DNA of 48,404 nucleotides, from positions 1 through 48,404 of the forward strand of contig JAZNIW010000030.1 in NCBI GenBank assembly GCA_045577695.1. The letters run 5' to 3'. The notes under the pieces are model-generated. The model had not been told where the DNA came from, made no database searches, and was given only the letters and a program-made list of their open reading frames with translations. Of this stretch, positions 17,767 through 26,040 are shown piece after piece; the stretch's first letter is position 1; each line of letters opens with the position of its first letter. Source of the DNA: UMGS1279 sp045577695 (lineage in GTDB: Bacteria; Bacillota; Clostridia; Oscillospirales; Acutalibacteraceae). Position numbers and translations under genes: made by a program.

Positions 17767-18930
17767 TTATACCAATCGAACGCGAATTACGCCGTCGATG
17801 GCGTTGAGTTCGGTTTCGATCCTTTCTTTGTCGCCTTCAATAATATCTAACAGCGTGTAGGCATATTCCTTTTTGGATTTGTTAAGCATATTTTCTACAT
17901 TGATATTATCGGCGGCCAAGGTTTTTAGAATTTGAGTTAACATATTGGGAATATTTTTATGAATTACGCAGATGCGAATATTTCCGCTGCGCGGCATCGA
18001 AACATTGGGCAGGTTTACCGAGTTTATAATGTTTCCGTTTTCAATGTAGTCGGTCAATTCGTTGGCAGCCATACGGGCGCAGTTGTCTTCCGATTCGGGG
18101 GTTGAAGCACCCAAGTGGGGAATGGCAATAACACCGTCTTTACCCAGTACTTCGTCGGTCGGAAAGTCGGTGACATAGCTGGCAACCTTGCCGTTGTCCA
18201 GTGCGGCCAAAATGTCGTTCGAATCGACTAAATCGGCACGCGAGAAGTTTAAAATACGTACGCCGTCCTTCATTGAGGCGATGGCCTCGGCATTGATGAA
18301 GCCCTTGGTTTCGGGGGTCAACGGAACGTGAATGGAAATGTAATCACAGTTTTCGTAAATTTCTTTCAAGTCCATAGCGTGAATGGCGTTGTGGGTTAGG
18401 TTCCAAGCGGCATTGACCGAAAGATAAGGGTCGTAACCGTAAACCTTCATTCCCAAATGGTTGGCGGCGTTGGCCACACGCACACCAATGGCTCCCAGAC
18501 CGATAACGCCGAGGCTTTTGCCACTGATTTCGGGGCCGGCAAAGGCGCTTTTGCCTTTTTCTACCATTTTACCAACTTCGACGCCATTGCCTTTTAGGGT
18601 TTCGGCCCAAGCGATGGCGGGGATGATGCGGCGCGAGGAGATGAGCAAACCGGCAATAACCAATTCCTTAACGGCGTTGGCGTTGGCACCGGGGGTATTG
18701 AAAACAACGATGCCTTGCTCACTGCAACGGTCGATGGGAATATTGTTGGTACCGGCACCTGCGCGGGCGATGGCCAATAAGCTTTCGGGGAATTCGGTAT
18801 CGTGGAGCGAGGCCGAACGGACAACAGCGCCGACGGGGTCTTGCACCTCGTCGCCGTAGGTGTAACCGCCCTTATCCAGTACGGTTAAACCGGTTTTGCT
18901 GATTTTATTATACGTTTTAATACTTTTCAT
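17767..18930 (-). CDS. serA: D-3-phosphoglycerate dehydrogenase
   Basis: NAD-dependent first step of serine synthesis, oxidising 3-phosphoglycerate. It has 387 residues from ATG 18930 (AGGTG ribosome site); the longer ATG at 18960 would overlap serC. The Rossmann motif is GVIGLGAIGVRVANAA. The catalytic elements are NFSRADLVD (Arg), TDEVLG (Glu) and IPHLGASTPES (His). A C-terminal ACT domain (ICVIHKNIPNMLTQIL onward) suggests allosteric control. The length corresponds to the shorter SerA type without the intervening domain of the long forms. It follows serC by 10 bases and is co-transcribed with it. Confidence 0.94.
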   Translation of the reverse strand: MKSIKTYNKISKTGLTVLDKGGYTYGDEVQDPVGAVVRSASLHDTEFPESLLAIARAGAGTNNIPIDRCSEQGIVVFNTPGANANAVKELVIAGLLISSRRIIPAIAWAETLKGNGVEVGKMVEKGKSAFAGPEISGKSLGVIGLGAIGVRVANAANHLGMKVYGYDPYLSVNAAWNLTHNAIHAMDLKEIYENCDYISIHVPLTPETKGFINAEAIASMKDGVRILNFSRADLVDSNDILAALDNGKVASYVTDFPTDEVLGKDGVIAIPHLGASTPESEDNCARMAANELTDYIENGNIINSVNLPNVSMPRSGNIRICVIHKNIPNMLTQILKTLAADNINVENMLNKSKKEYAYTLLDIIEGDKERIETELNAIDGVIRVRLV

Positions 18931-18940
18931 TCTTAACACC

Positions 18941-20026
18941 TTACTTATTGTTTTTTTCAAACTCGGCCATAAAGGCGACCAGTTTTTCTACGCCTTCCAA
19001 CGGCATAGCGTTGTAGATCGAAGCACGCATACCTCCGACGCTGCGGTGACCTTTGATGTTGACGAAACCGGCGGCTTTGGCTTCGGCTACGAATTTGGCA
19101 TCCAAATCGGCATCGCCGGTGACAAAGGGAACGTTCATCAGCGAGCGGTCTTCCTTCACGACGGTTCCTTTGAAGAGTTCGCTCTTATCTAAGAAATCGT
19201 ACAATACGGCGGCTTTTTTCTCGTTAAAGATCTTCAAATTTTCCAAACTGCCGAATTCCTTTAAAATCCATTTCATTACCTTGCCGGCCATATAGATGGT
19301 GTAGCAGGGTGGGGTGTTAAACATCGATCCGTTGTCTGCGTGGGTTTGATAGTTGAACATAGTGGGAGTGATATCCATCGCTTTCCCAATCAAATCCTCA
19401 CGAATGATGACAATGGTGAGACCGGCCGGGGCCAAGTTTTTTTGGGCACCACCATACAAAATACCGAATTTGGTAACATCGATCGGCTCGGAGAGCAGGC
19501 AACTGGAAATATCGGCTACCAGCGGTACATCGCCGGTATTAGGCAAGGTATTGAATTTGGTGCCGTAGATGGTGTTGTTCATACAGATGTGGAAATAGTC
19601 GGCATCGGGGGTGAAGGTGGCGGGGTCCAACTTCGGAATGTAGGAAAAGGTTTTATCCTCACTCGAAGCAACAACCTTGGCTTCGCCATAGCGAGAGGCT
19701 TCTTTATAGGCTTTTTTCGCCCATTGACCGGTGACGACAAAGTCAGCTTTACCGGATTTGTTGAGCAGGTTCATCGGAACCATCGCAAATTGGGACGAAG
19801 CACCGCCCTGCAAGAACAATACCTTGTAGTTGTCGGGAATTTTCATCAAGGTGCGAAGGTCAGCCTCGGCTTCGTCAATAATGGCCTGGTATTCTTTGGA
19901 GCGATGGGACATTTCCATCACCGATTGGCCGCTGCCTTTGTGGTTGCACATTTCGGCCGCAGCTTCTTCCAAAACCGAAAGGGGAAGCATCGAGGGACCT
20001 GCACTGAAATTGTAAACTCTGGACAT
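18941..20026 (-). CDS. serC: Phosphoserine aminotransferase
   Basis: PLP enzyme transferring the amino group of glutamate to 3-phosphohydroxypyruvate, the second serine step. It has 361 residues, typical. It opens with the hallmark YNFSAGPSMLP, has GGASSQFAMVPMNLL (74-88) and W102, and carries the PLP Schiff-base lysine K196 in GGAQKNLAP. The ribosome site AGGAGG lies 8 bases upstream. It is the first gene of the serC-serA-vanY-like operon and has its own sigma-A promoter about 130 bases upstream. No serB is visible in the window. Confidence 0.96.
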   Translation of the reverse strand: MSRVYNFSAGPSMLPLSVLEEAAAEMCNHKGSGQSVMEMSHRSKEYQAIIDEAEADLRTLMKIPDNYKVLFLQGGASSQFAMVPMNLLNKSGKADFVVTGQWAKKAYKEASRYGEAKVVASSEDKTFSYIPKLDPATFTPDADYFHICMNNTIYGTKFNTLPNTGDVPLVADISSCLLSEPIDVTKFGILYGGAQKNLAPAGLTIVIIREDLIGKAMDITPTMFNYQTHADNGSMFNTPPCYTIYMAGKVMKWILKEFGSLENLKIFNEKKAAVLYDFLDKSELFKGTVVKEDRSLMNVPFVTGDADLDAKFVAEAKAAGFVNIKGHRSVGGMRASIYNAMPLEGVEKLVAFMAEFEKNNK

Positions 20027-20158
20027 TTGATTTTCCTCCTAGATGTGGTGCATATCCGGCACCGTTTTTATAATGATAGCTTGTAGTGTCTTCGCTACTT
20101 TGTCTTGAAAACGGGAAAAACCCGTCGATAAAATGTAAGCGAAGCGCGATATAAAAAC

Positions 20159-20187
20159 ATTATATGCAACAAAAAACGATTTGTCAA
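20159..20187 (-). promoter_or_regulatory. Sigma-A promoter of the serC operon
   Basis: Read on the minus strand: TTGACA (20187-20182), a 17-base spacer, and TATAAT (20164-20159). The resulting leader of about 125 bases contains small stems (GTAG/CTAC near 20083-20098, ACGGG/CCCGT near 20111-20124) but no riboswitch that I recognise. Confidence 0.88.
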
Positions 20188-20506
20188 GGGGATTGTTAAA
20201 ATATTAACGAATATTTTTTAAAAAAAGCAAAAATTAGATAGTTTTCGAAGAAAGATTGTTAAAAAAATAACAAAAAACGGGCGATTCGTTTCTCTTCACC
20301 GAAAAGAGTTAGAATGTAAAAGAAAGAATGGGCGGCATTTTTGTTGCAGAGAGGGGGGATACGATTTTTGGTGTAACGGGACAGCCTTGGCTGCGCGGGA
20401 GAAATCCTTTGGAATATGTGAATAAGAAAAAAGGTAGGGGGAAACGGATGGACGATCGGGATAGTATGAGGATAGCATTTCCAAATAAAAGAAAGAAGGA
20501 TAAACT
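20188..20506. other. AT-rich divergent intergenic region
   Basis: The first 100 bases are nearly pure A/T with TTGTTAAA-like runs. A TAGAAT at 20310-20315 is a possible -10 for the downstream surface-protein gene, but its -35 is weak. A small CTCTT/AAGAG stem (20292-20308) overlaps it. A 60-codon ATG frame (20328-20510) ends in an ATGA overlap with the next gene but has no ribosome site. Confidence 0.4.
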
Positions 20507-21826
20507 ATGATCTACAAAAACAAAAAATCGACATCGCTCTATCAAGGAGGGTATCGCCCTGTGACGGCAACTTACAACGGTATTCCATTGGCCGGCTATG
20601 AGACCTCCGGCATAACGGGAGAAGAAGGTGCGTTTATCAATACATACCACGCTCCCTTGTCTGTCTTTGGTAAAAGTGGCTATTTATCTACAGAAACCGA
20701 GGGAACACCGTCGCTTGCAAATTTGCGCACCCTGGTTTCCTCTCAGGCAAGTCTTTCGATAGAGGGAAAAAATCTTTTTTATCCGGCCGGTACTCCAAAA
20801 CAGCAATATCCTTTTATTACGGTTGAATGGGATGCCGCGCGGCAAACGGTTATTTTGGATGGAGAGGTATCGACCGATGAGGTTCGAAGTGGATACAATT
20901 TGATTCTCTCAGAGCCCTTTGAGATACCCCTAGCAGAGGGAACGCCGATTTGCAATACACGGTATTTGAAATCGGGTTCTTGCACCCTCAGTGATGGGGC
21001 GTATTTGCTGTGGTCGGTTTTTTCGGTTGGAACAACAACCGGGACTTATTATGCGGCGCGGATTACCGAGTCATCCAATAGCCAGAGAATACCGACCAAC
21101 AGCGAAACAGGGGTTGTGCCGGTAAAAACCGGACAAGGATATCGCTATGTATTACAGCTACTCTTAGGCGAAAAGGGTAGGGTTCGTTTTGATCGGGCCG
21201 CGTATCAAATACAAATTGAAAAAGGCATTGAAAATACTGCTTTTTTGCCGCATCGAGCATCCTCTTATATAGAATTGCCTGTTCTGCGTGGGCTTGCTAC
21301 CAATGGGGTGCCTACGTATAGCGAAACGGAAAATGGAATGGAAGCCCGGTACTATTCTGATTCGGTGGTGGGGGATCGCTTGACCCGCCGCGTTGGGGTA
21401 CACGAATTTTCGCCGAACGATAGTATAGACAAAGGGGAGGAATGGGAGAATACGGTGTGCTTTTATTTAGAATTTTCCCTAGACCCGAATCGTCCCTCTG
21501 CGATTCCGCTTTGCAATGCCTTTTTGTGGCAAGAGGAGGAAACGGACAGCGAGGGAATCGGAGTGAATAAAACGACAAATCGCATTTATGTTCGTCTGCT
21601 CAAAACAAGGGGAATTACCTCGATTTCGGATATGGCAATCTGGCTGGAGGAATCGGCCAATAAAGGTCAACCATTAACATTATATTATCCCTTGGCCAAT
21701 CCGGAGGCGGAAGTGTTGGAAAAGGGGTTGTTCTCCATACCGCAGTACACCGAAATTAAAGTCACCAATACCAACGGGGTACCGCCTCTTGGGTTGAAAA
21801 ACTGCATTTTGGTTGAAAAAAAGTGA
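20507..21826 (+). CDS. Phage tail/minor structural protein-like surface protein (orphan)
   Basis: A 439-residue protein of unproven function. Its texture matches minor structural or receptor-binding tail proteins of Firmicutes phages. The N-terminal beta-rich part has YNGIPLAGYETSGITG, then GKSGYLSTETEGTPS (55-69). A central module ends QIQIEKGIENTAFLPH (234-249), like the IEKG..ATPYEP element of such proteins. Next comes LRGLATNGVPTYSE, then DRLTRRVGVHEF (290-301), and a sandwich-like C-terminus. No signal peptide or anchor is seen. There are no capsid, tail or lysis genes around it, so it is either a prophage relic or a domesticated gene. The ribosome site is AGAAGGA 11 bases upstream. Confidence 0.6.
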   Translation: MIYKNKKSTSLYQGGYRPVTATYNGIPLAGYETSGITGEEGAFINTYHAPLSVFGKSGYLSTETEGTPSLANLRTLVSSQASLSIEGKNLFYPAGTPKQQYPFITVEWDAARQTVILDGEVSTDEVRSGYNLILSEPFEIPLAEGTPICNTRYLKSGSCTLSDGAYLLWSVFSVGTTTGTYYAARITESSNSQRIPTNSETGVVPVKTGQGYRYVLQLLLGEKGRVRFDRAAYQIQIEKGIENTAFLPHRASSYIELPVLRGLATNGVPTYSETENGMEARYYSDSVVGDRLTRRVGVHEFSPNDSIDKGEEWENTVCFYLEFSLDPNRPSAIPLCNAFLWQEEETDSEGIGVNKTTNRIYVRLLKTRGITSISDMAIWLEESANKGQPLTLYYPLANPEAEVLEKGLFSIPQYTEIKVTNTNGVPPLGLKNCILVEKK

Positions 21827-21840
21827 CCTCCCCTTTTCGG

Positions 21841-21869
21841 TTGCAAAATCGCGGTAATTGTGGTACAAT
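21841..21869 (+). promoter_or_regulatory. Likely promoter of the nucleotidyltransferase gene
   Basis: TTGCAA (21841-21846), a 17-base spacer and TACAAT (21864-21869), ending 42 bases before the start codon. Confidence 0.65.
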
Positions 21870-21911
21870 AAGTAAAGTAACGTGATTACTTTTTTATAGG
21901 GAGGATTGGGC

Positions 21912-23099
21912 ATGAACGAGATTGTTTCTACCATTTTGGCCCTTATCCATAGCGGGCTAACCGGTAAGGTGACGACCTTGCCTGAACAGGTTGAATGGCA
22001 AAAAGTTTTGACGATGGGAAAACGCCATAAAGTAGTCCCCCTTTTGTACTACGGGATAGTGAATTCCGGGCTTGATTGTCCGATAAAGGAGGAATTTTTT
22101 GAGCAAACTGCACTGGCCGCGATGATCGATCACAAACAAATGGTGGCTTTGGAAGAGTTAAAACAGCTTTTCAAAGAGCATAAAATTGACCATATCCCCT
22201 TAAAAGGAGCAGTGATTAAAAAGCATTATCCAAAGCCGGAATTATGCTCGATGGGAGATATTGATATTTTAGTAAAAGCGGGGCAGTATACACAGATAGA
22301 ACCTTTGATGAAAAACCTCGGTTACGTATATTTGCAAGAATCCGACCACGAATGCATTTGGCAAAAAAAACCAGCCCTAACGGTGGAGCTGCACAAATTT
22401 TTAATGCCCAGCTATCACCAAGATTTTCATCGGTATTTCGGCGGCGGATGGCAATTGGCCACCCCCATTTCCAGCGGGGCACACACCTATGCTTTTTCAG
22501 ATGAAAATGTATTTTTATATGCCTTTGCCCACTTGACCAAACATTACCGCAGTGGCGGTATCGGGCTTAGACATTTTATCGATATTTGGGTACTGTTGCA
22601 CACCGATGCTCCCTTGAAAGAAGAAGTGGTCAACCGAGCACTCGAACAACTTGGATTGACGCAATTTTATCGCCATGTGCGGCGCACCCTTTCGGTTTGG
22701 CTTGAGGGAGAAGCGCCCGATGATATCACTGACCGTATCACCGAATGGGTGGTCAGCGGCGGTTCTTATGGCACCAAAGAGCGCAATTATTTAGGCGATG
22801 CTACCCGTGAAGCAGCTATGGCAAAAAGCCACAACCAAGCAAAACGACGCTATTTTTTACGGGCGGTTTTCCCCCCACTCAAGGTGATGCGAGAGCGGTA
22901 TACCCTTTTGAAAAAATTACCGCTTCTTTTGCCGCTTTGTTGGGCGGTTCGTTGGGGTGGCGCCCTTTTCTTCCGACGGAAAAATATTACGGAACAAAAA
23001 AAATATATGCAGCAATTCGACGGTGAAAAATTGAAGAGGTATCGCGAAGAAATGTGTGCGGTGGGACTGGCTTACGAACTACCGGTTCCTTTGCCGTAG
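21912..23099 (+). CDS. Nucleotidyltransferase-fold protein (PF14907, NTP_transf_5 type)
   Basis: A 395-residue cytosolic protein with the hallmarks of the uncharacterised PF14907 nucleotidyltransferase family. IPLKGAVI (95-102) is followed by the catalytic-type SMGDIDILV (113-121), whose two aspartates would bind metal. The rest is helical, with a basic C-terminus. Members often lie in polysaccharide, lasso-peptide or cell-surface loci, and the reaction is unknown. The start ATG at 21912 follows GGGAGG by 7 bases; an in-frame TTG at 21906 is too close. It is transcribed from its own promoter and ended by a hairpin before the glycosyltransferase, suggesting separate but related transcription units. 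Confidence 0.8.
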   Translation: MNEIVSTILALIHSGLTGKVTTLPEQVEWQKVLTMGKRHKVVPLLYYGIVNSGLDCPIKEEFFEQTALAAMIDHKQMVALEELKQLFKEHKIDHIPLKGAVIKKHYPKPELCSMGDIDILVKAGQYTQIEPLMKNLGYVYLQESDHECIWQKKPALTVELHKFLMPSYHQDFHRYFGGGWQLATPISSGAHTYAFSDENVFLYAFAHLTKHYRSGGIGLRHFIDIWVLLHTDAPLKEEVVNRALEQLGLTQFYRHVRRTLSVWLEGEAPDDITDRITEWVVSGGSYGTKERNYLGDATREAAMAKSHNQAKRRYFLRAVFPPLKVMRERYTLLKKLPLLLPLCWAVRWGGALFFRRKNITEQKKYMQQFDGEKLKRYREEMCAVGLAYELPVPLP

Positions 23100-23114
23100 C
23101 GAAAGGAAAAGATA

Positions 23115-23157
23115 AAAAACATCCTTGGCTCGTATAAGAGGAGCTGAGGATGTTTTT
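23115..23157. terminator. Bidirectional-type terminator
   Basis: AAAAACATCCT (23115-23125) pairs with AGGATGTTTTT (23147-23157), with an inner GCTC/GAGC. A-rich and T-rich flanks make it a good terminator after the nucleotidyltransferase gene. Confidence 0.8.
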
Positions 23158-23174
23158 AAGCTTAGTACCCTTGG

Positions 23175-23203
23175 TTGACACAAACCGGCAAGTATGATAA
23201 AAT
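23175..23203 (+). promoter_or_regulatory. Sigma-A promoter of the glycosyltransferase-capF operon
   Basis: TTGACA (23175-23180), a 17-base spacer and TAAAAT (23198-23203), about 50 bases before the start codon. Confidence 0.8.
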
Positions 23204-23251
23204 AAAACAAAAAATATCCGGTGTTTGTTATCGAAAAAAGGGGGATAAGAA

Positions 23252-24490
23252 ATGAAAATCTGCCAAATAAACGGTGGCGTTTATGGTAGTACCGGAAAAA
23301 TTATGTTTGGTATCACTAAAACGGCTGAACAAAACCGTATGCAGGTTCTTTGTTTTTCTCCCGTTACGGTAACAAATCGATTTCACCAACCCAAAGAGGC
23401 GTATCAAAAAATCGGCACCTATCGCTTTCGTCAAATCAGTGTATTTCTTTCTCGTTTGACCGGTTTGCATGGGTGCTTCCCCTTTTTTTCTACCCATCAA
23501 CTTTTGAGAAAAATTAAGGATTTCAGGCCGAACATTGTGCATTTGCACAATCTTCATGATAGTTACATCCATCTGCCGATGTTATTTCGATTTTTAAAAA
23601 AGCATTCCATCAAAACGGTTTGGACGTTGCACGATTGTTGGGCCTTTACAGCGTATTGCCCATATTTCGACCGAGCTGAATGCGATCGATGGCAAACCGG
23701 ATGTCATCACTGTCCACAACATCATCGTTACCCCAAAAGCTATATCGATCGATCAAAAACGATGTATCGTCTGAAAAAGAGGTGGTTTACCGGTCTTTTA
23801 GATATGACAATAGTAACCCCCTCGCGGTGGTTGGCCGATTTGGCCAATCGTTCCTATTTGCGAAAATATCCTGTTCTTGTGATTCATAACGGGATTGATT
23901 TAGAGGTTTTTAAACCCACCGAAAGTAATCTGCGGGAGAAATATCAACTTGGTGATAAAAGAATTGTTTTGGGTGTGGCTTTTGAATGGAGCGAACAAAA
24001 AGGCTTGGACGTGTTGGCAGAGTTGGCCCGGCGACTGGACCCCAAGGAGTATCAGGTGATTTTGGTGGGCACCACCCCACGCACAGCTGCTTGTCTGCCT
24101 GCACAAATTCTTTCCATTCATCGCACGCAAAATCAAACCGAGTTGGCCGCCCTGTATACCTTGGGAGACGTATTGGTGAACCCCACCAGAGAAGAGGTGT
24201 TTGGGCTGGTTAATGTGGAGGCTTTGGCCTGCGGCACACCGGTGGTTACCTTTGATACCGGGGGCAGCCCGGAAGGACTGGATAAGACCTGTGGCGTAGT
24301 GGTGCCGCGAGATGATACCGACGAAATGGAACGGCAGGTACGCCGTATTTGTCAAACGCGACCCTTTTCGGAGGAGGCCTGCCGCAGACGGGCAAAATTA
24401 TTTGACCGCCAAAAGAAGTTTGAAGAATATATCGCCTTATACCGACGCAAAGGGTCTGCGTTGAAGGAATGTGAGGATGATTGTGTATGA
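23252..24490 (+). CDS. Glycosyltransferase family 4 protein
   Basis: A 412-residue GT-B-fold retaining glycosyltransferase, probably adding a sugar to a surface polysaccharide repeat unit at the inner face of the membrane. The N-terminal domain has PNIVHLHNLHDSYIHLP (about residues 93-109) and WTLHDCWAFTAYCPYF, typical of Wca/WbaZ-like GT4 enzymes. A Cys/His cluster follows (C..TGCHHCPQHHRYP) that several relatives also carry. The C-terminal domain has the donor-site motif TREEVFGLVNVEALACGTP (about 312-330), the E-x7-E of GT4. The donor sugar is not predictable. Its stop overlaps the capF start by ATGA, so the two are translationally coupled. Confidence 0.85.
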   Translation: MKICQINGGVYGSTGKIMFGITKTAEQNRMQVLCFSPVTVTNRFHQPKEAYQKIGTYRFRQISVFLSRLTGLHGCFPFFSTHQLLRKIKDFRPNIVHLHNLHDSYIHLPMLFRFLKKHSIKTVWTLHDCWAFTAYCPYFDRAECDRWQTGCHHCPQHHRYPKSYIDRSKTMYRLKKRWFTGLLDMTIVTPSRWLADLANRSYLRKYPVLVIHNGIDLEVFKPTESNLREKYQLGDKRIVLGVAFEWSEQKGLDVLAELARRLDPKEYQVILVGTTPRTAACLPAQILSIHRTQNQTELAALYTLGDVLVNPTREEVFGLVNVEALACGTPVVTFDTGGSPEGLDKTCGVVVPRDDTDEMERQVRRICQTRPFSEEACRRRAKLFDRQKKFEEYIALYRRKGSALKECEDDCV

Positions 24491-25692
24491 AAATTTTAGT
24501 GACCGGTGCCGCTGGCTTTGTTGGAAAAAATATGGTGGCCGCCTTGCAAAACATAAAGGAACATAAAGACCGAACCCATCCCGATATTTCGATTGAACAA
24601 ATATATTGTTATGATATTGATTCCTCGTTGGAGGAGTTAAAAAAATACACGGCCGACTGTGATTTTGTCTTTCATTTCGCCGGCATCAACCGACCCAAAG
24701 ACCCAAACGCTTTTATGGAGGGGAATTTTGGCTTTTCTTCAATATTGCTTTCGCTTTTGAAAGAACAAAAGAATCACTGCCCCATTGTGCTTTCTTCTTC
24801 CATTCAAGCCACCCTTATTGGCCGCTATGGCGAGGGGGACTATGGCAAAAGCAAAAAAGCCGGAGAAGAACTGTTTTTTGCTTATTCGCATGAAACCGGT
24901 GCCAAGGTGATGGTATATCGCTTTCCTAATCTGTTTGGAAAATGGTGCCGACCCAACTATAACAGCGCGGTGGCTACCTTCTGTCACAATATCGCCAATG
25001 ATTTGCCAATTACCGTCGATGACCCAACCACACGGCTGGAACTTTTATACATTGACGATTTGGTGGAAGAAATGCTTTTGTGCCTTGTGGGAAAAGAACA
25101 TCGCTGCGAATTCGAGGGGCTTTTCCCTCGGCCGCAAGAAGAGGGGCGGTTTTGTTTTGTGCCAACCACTCATTTGGTCACGCTGGGCGAAATTGTCGAT
25201 TGGCTGGAACAGTTTAAAGCCCAACCGCAAACCTTACGGTTGCCGGAACAACCCGCAAATTCTTTCGCCAAGAAACTGTATGCAACCTATATTTCTTATT
25301 TGCCGATTCAAAAGGTGGCCTTCCCGCTGCGGATGAATGTCGATGAACGCGGTAGTTTTACGGAACTTTTTCGCACCGACCGGAGTGGACAATTTTCGGT
25401 CAACGTTTCGGCCCCCGGTATCATCAAGGGGCAACATTGGCACCACACCAAATGGGAGTTTTTTGTTGTGGTGGCGGGGAAAGGGCGCATTCAACAACGC
25501 AAAATCGGAAGCGATGAGGTGCTTGAATGGAATGTTTCGGGCGAACGGATGGAGGCGGTTCATATGTTGCCGGGATATACCCACAACATTATCAATTTAA
25601 GCGAAACCGAAAATTTGGTGACCGTGATGTGGGCCAATGAATGCTTTGAACCCCATCACCCCGACACTTTTTTTGAACCGGTGGAAGGATAA
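24487..25692 (+). CDS. capF: CapF-type bifunctional epimerase/reductase (SDR + cupin)
   Basis: A 401-residue two-domain enzyme. The N-terminal SDR domain has GAAGFVG (7-13), serines 103-105 and Y119-x3-K123. It also has FGKWCRPNYNSAVATF, characteristic of CapF/WbjC. The C-terminal cupin (about 285-400) carries the metal-ligand type GQHWHHTKWEFF. CapF converts the CapE product toward UDP-N-acetyl-L-fucosamine (actually UDP-L-talosamine before CapG epimerisation) in capsule or O-antigen synthesis. The ATG at 24487 has GAGG 10 bases upstream and overlaps the glycosyltransferase stop. Partners CapE and CapG are not in the window, so either they are elsewhere or the enzyme acts on another 4-keto sugar nucleotide. 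Confidence 0.87.
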   Translation: MKILVTGAAGFVGKNMVAALQNIKEHKDRTHPDISIEQIYCYDIDSSLEELKKYTADCDFVFHFAGINRPKDPNAFMEGNFGFSSILLSLLKEQKNHCPIVLSSSIQATLIGRYGEGDYGKSKKAGEELFFAYSHETGAKVMVYRFPNLFGKWCRPNYNSAVATFCHNIANDLPITVDDPTTRLELLYIDDLVEEMLLCLVGKEHRCEFEGLFPRPQEEGRFCFVPTTHLVTLGEIVDWLEQFKAQPQTLRLPEQPANSFAKKLYATYISYLPIQKVAFPLRMNVDERGSFTELFRTDRSGQFSVNVSAPGIIKGQHWHHTKWEFFVVVAGKGRIQQRKIGSDEVLEWNVSGERMEAVHMLPGYTHNIINLSETENLVTVMWANECFEPHHPDTFFEPVEG

Positions 25693-25721
25693 GTAGAAAA
25701 AAGCTCCGAGTCAGCAATCTG

Positions 25722-25760
25722 AAACGAGCCGGACACTTTTTGTGTTCAGCTCGTTTTGTT
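25722..25760 (+). terminator. Terminator after capF
   Basis: AAACGAGC/GCTCGTTTT with an inner ACAC/GTGT and TTTTT loop, followed by GTTTATTG. It lies 30 bases past the capF stop. Confidence 0.7.
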
Positions 25761-25880
25761 TATTGATTTTCCTTGGTAAGATGATTTTGGAGTTCTACAA
25801 TGCGTACGGCGAATAAGAAAGTTTTATGTAACCCAAGTACATTTTTGCGGCATCTTATATGTTTTCTTTTTAGATAATAA

Positions 25881-25970
25881 ATAAGAGATAATGGATAACA
25901 GAGAATAGCAAAAGCGATGAATAGCCAAAGCGCCTTTTATCTATTCAATATTATCTATTATCTCTTATCT
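25881..25970. repeat. AT-rich inverted repeat at the chromosome/element border
   Basis: ATAAGAGATAAT...GAATAG (25881-25908) and its complement (25941-25968) agree at 23 of 28 positions, separated by 32 bases. No gene or T-run is attached. It may be a small fold-back repeat or a structure next to the attachment site. Confidence 0.5.
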
Positions 25971-25996
25971 TAGGCAAAGTTTACTTCGCCGCTTCT

Positions 25997-26040
25997 GGCA
26001 CCCCCTGCGCGAATCGAACGCACAACTAGCCCTTAGGAGT
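25997..26040 (-). repeat. attachment-site scar: 3' half of tRNA-Arg(CCU)
   Basis: On the minus strand this reads anticodon loop CTCCTAA (26040-26034), stem strand GGGCT, variable AGTT, T arm GTGCG/TTCGATT/CGCGC, acceptor AGGGGGT, discriminator G and CCA (25999-25997). It matches the 3' half of tRNA-Arg(CCU). The adjoining upstream bases (TTCTA) cannot pair with GGGCT and there is no 5' half, so this is not a working tRNA gene. It is what remains on the distal side when an element inserts into a tRNA gene. Confidence 0.88.

Noticed and set aside
19340..20086. A 248-codon plus-strand frame inside serC
   Set aside because: Antisense to serC, and it runs through the serC start and leader; no motif is seen.
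20328..20510. A 60-codon frame ending in an ATGA overlap with the phage-like gene
   Set aside because: The overlap is suggestive, but there is no ribosome site, the product is basic and featureless, and the overlap could be chance. Kept only as a note.
25997..26040. A complete tRNA-Arg gene
   Set aside because: The D arm, 5' acceptor strand and 5' anticodon strand are absent, so it is a half-gene at an att site.
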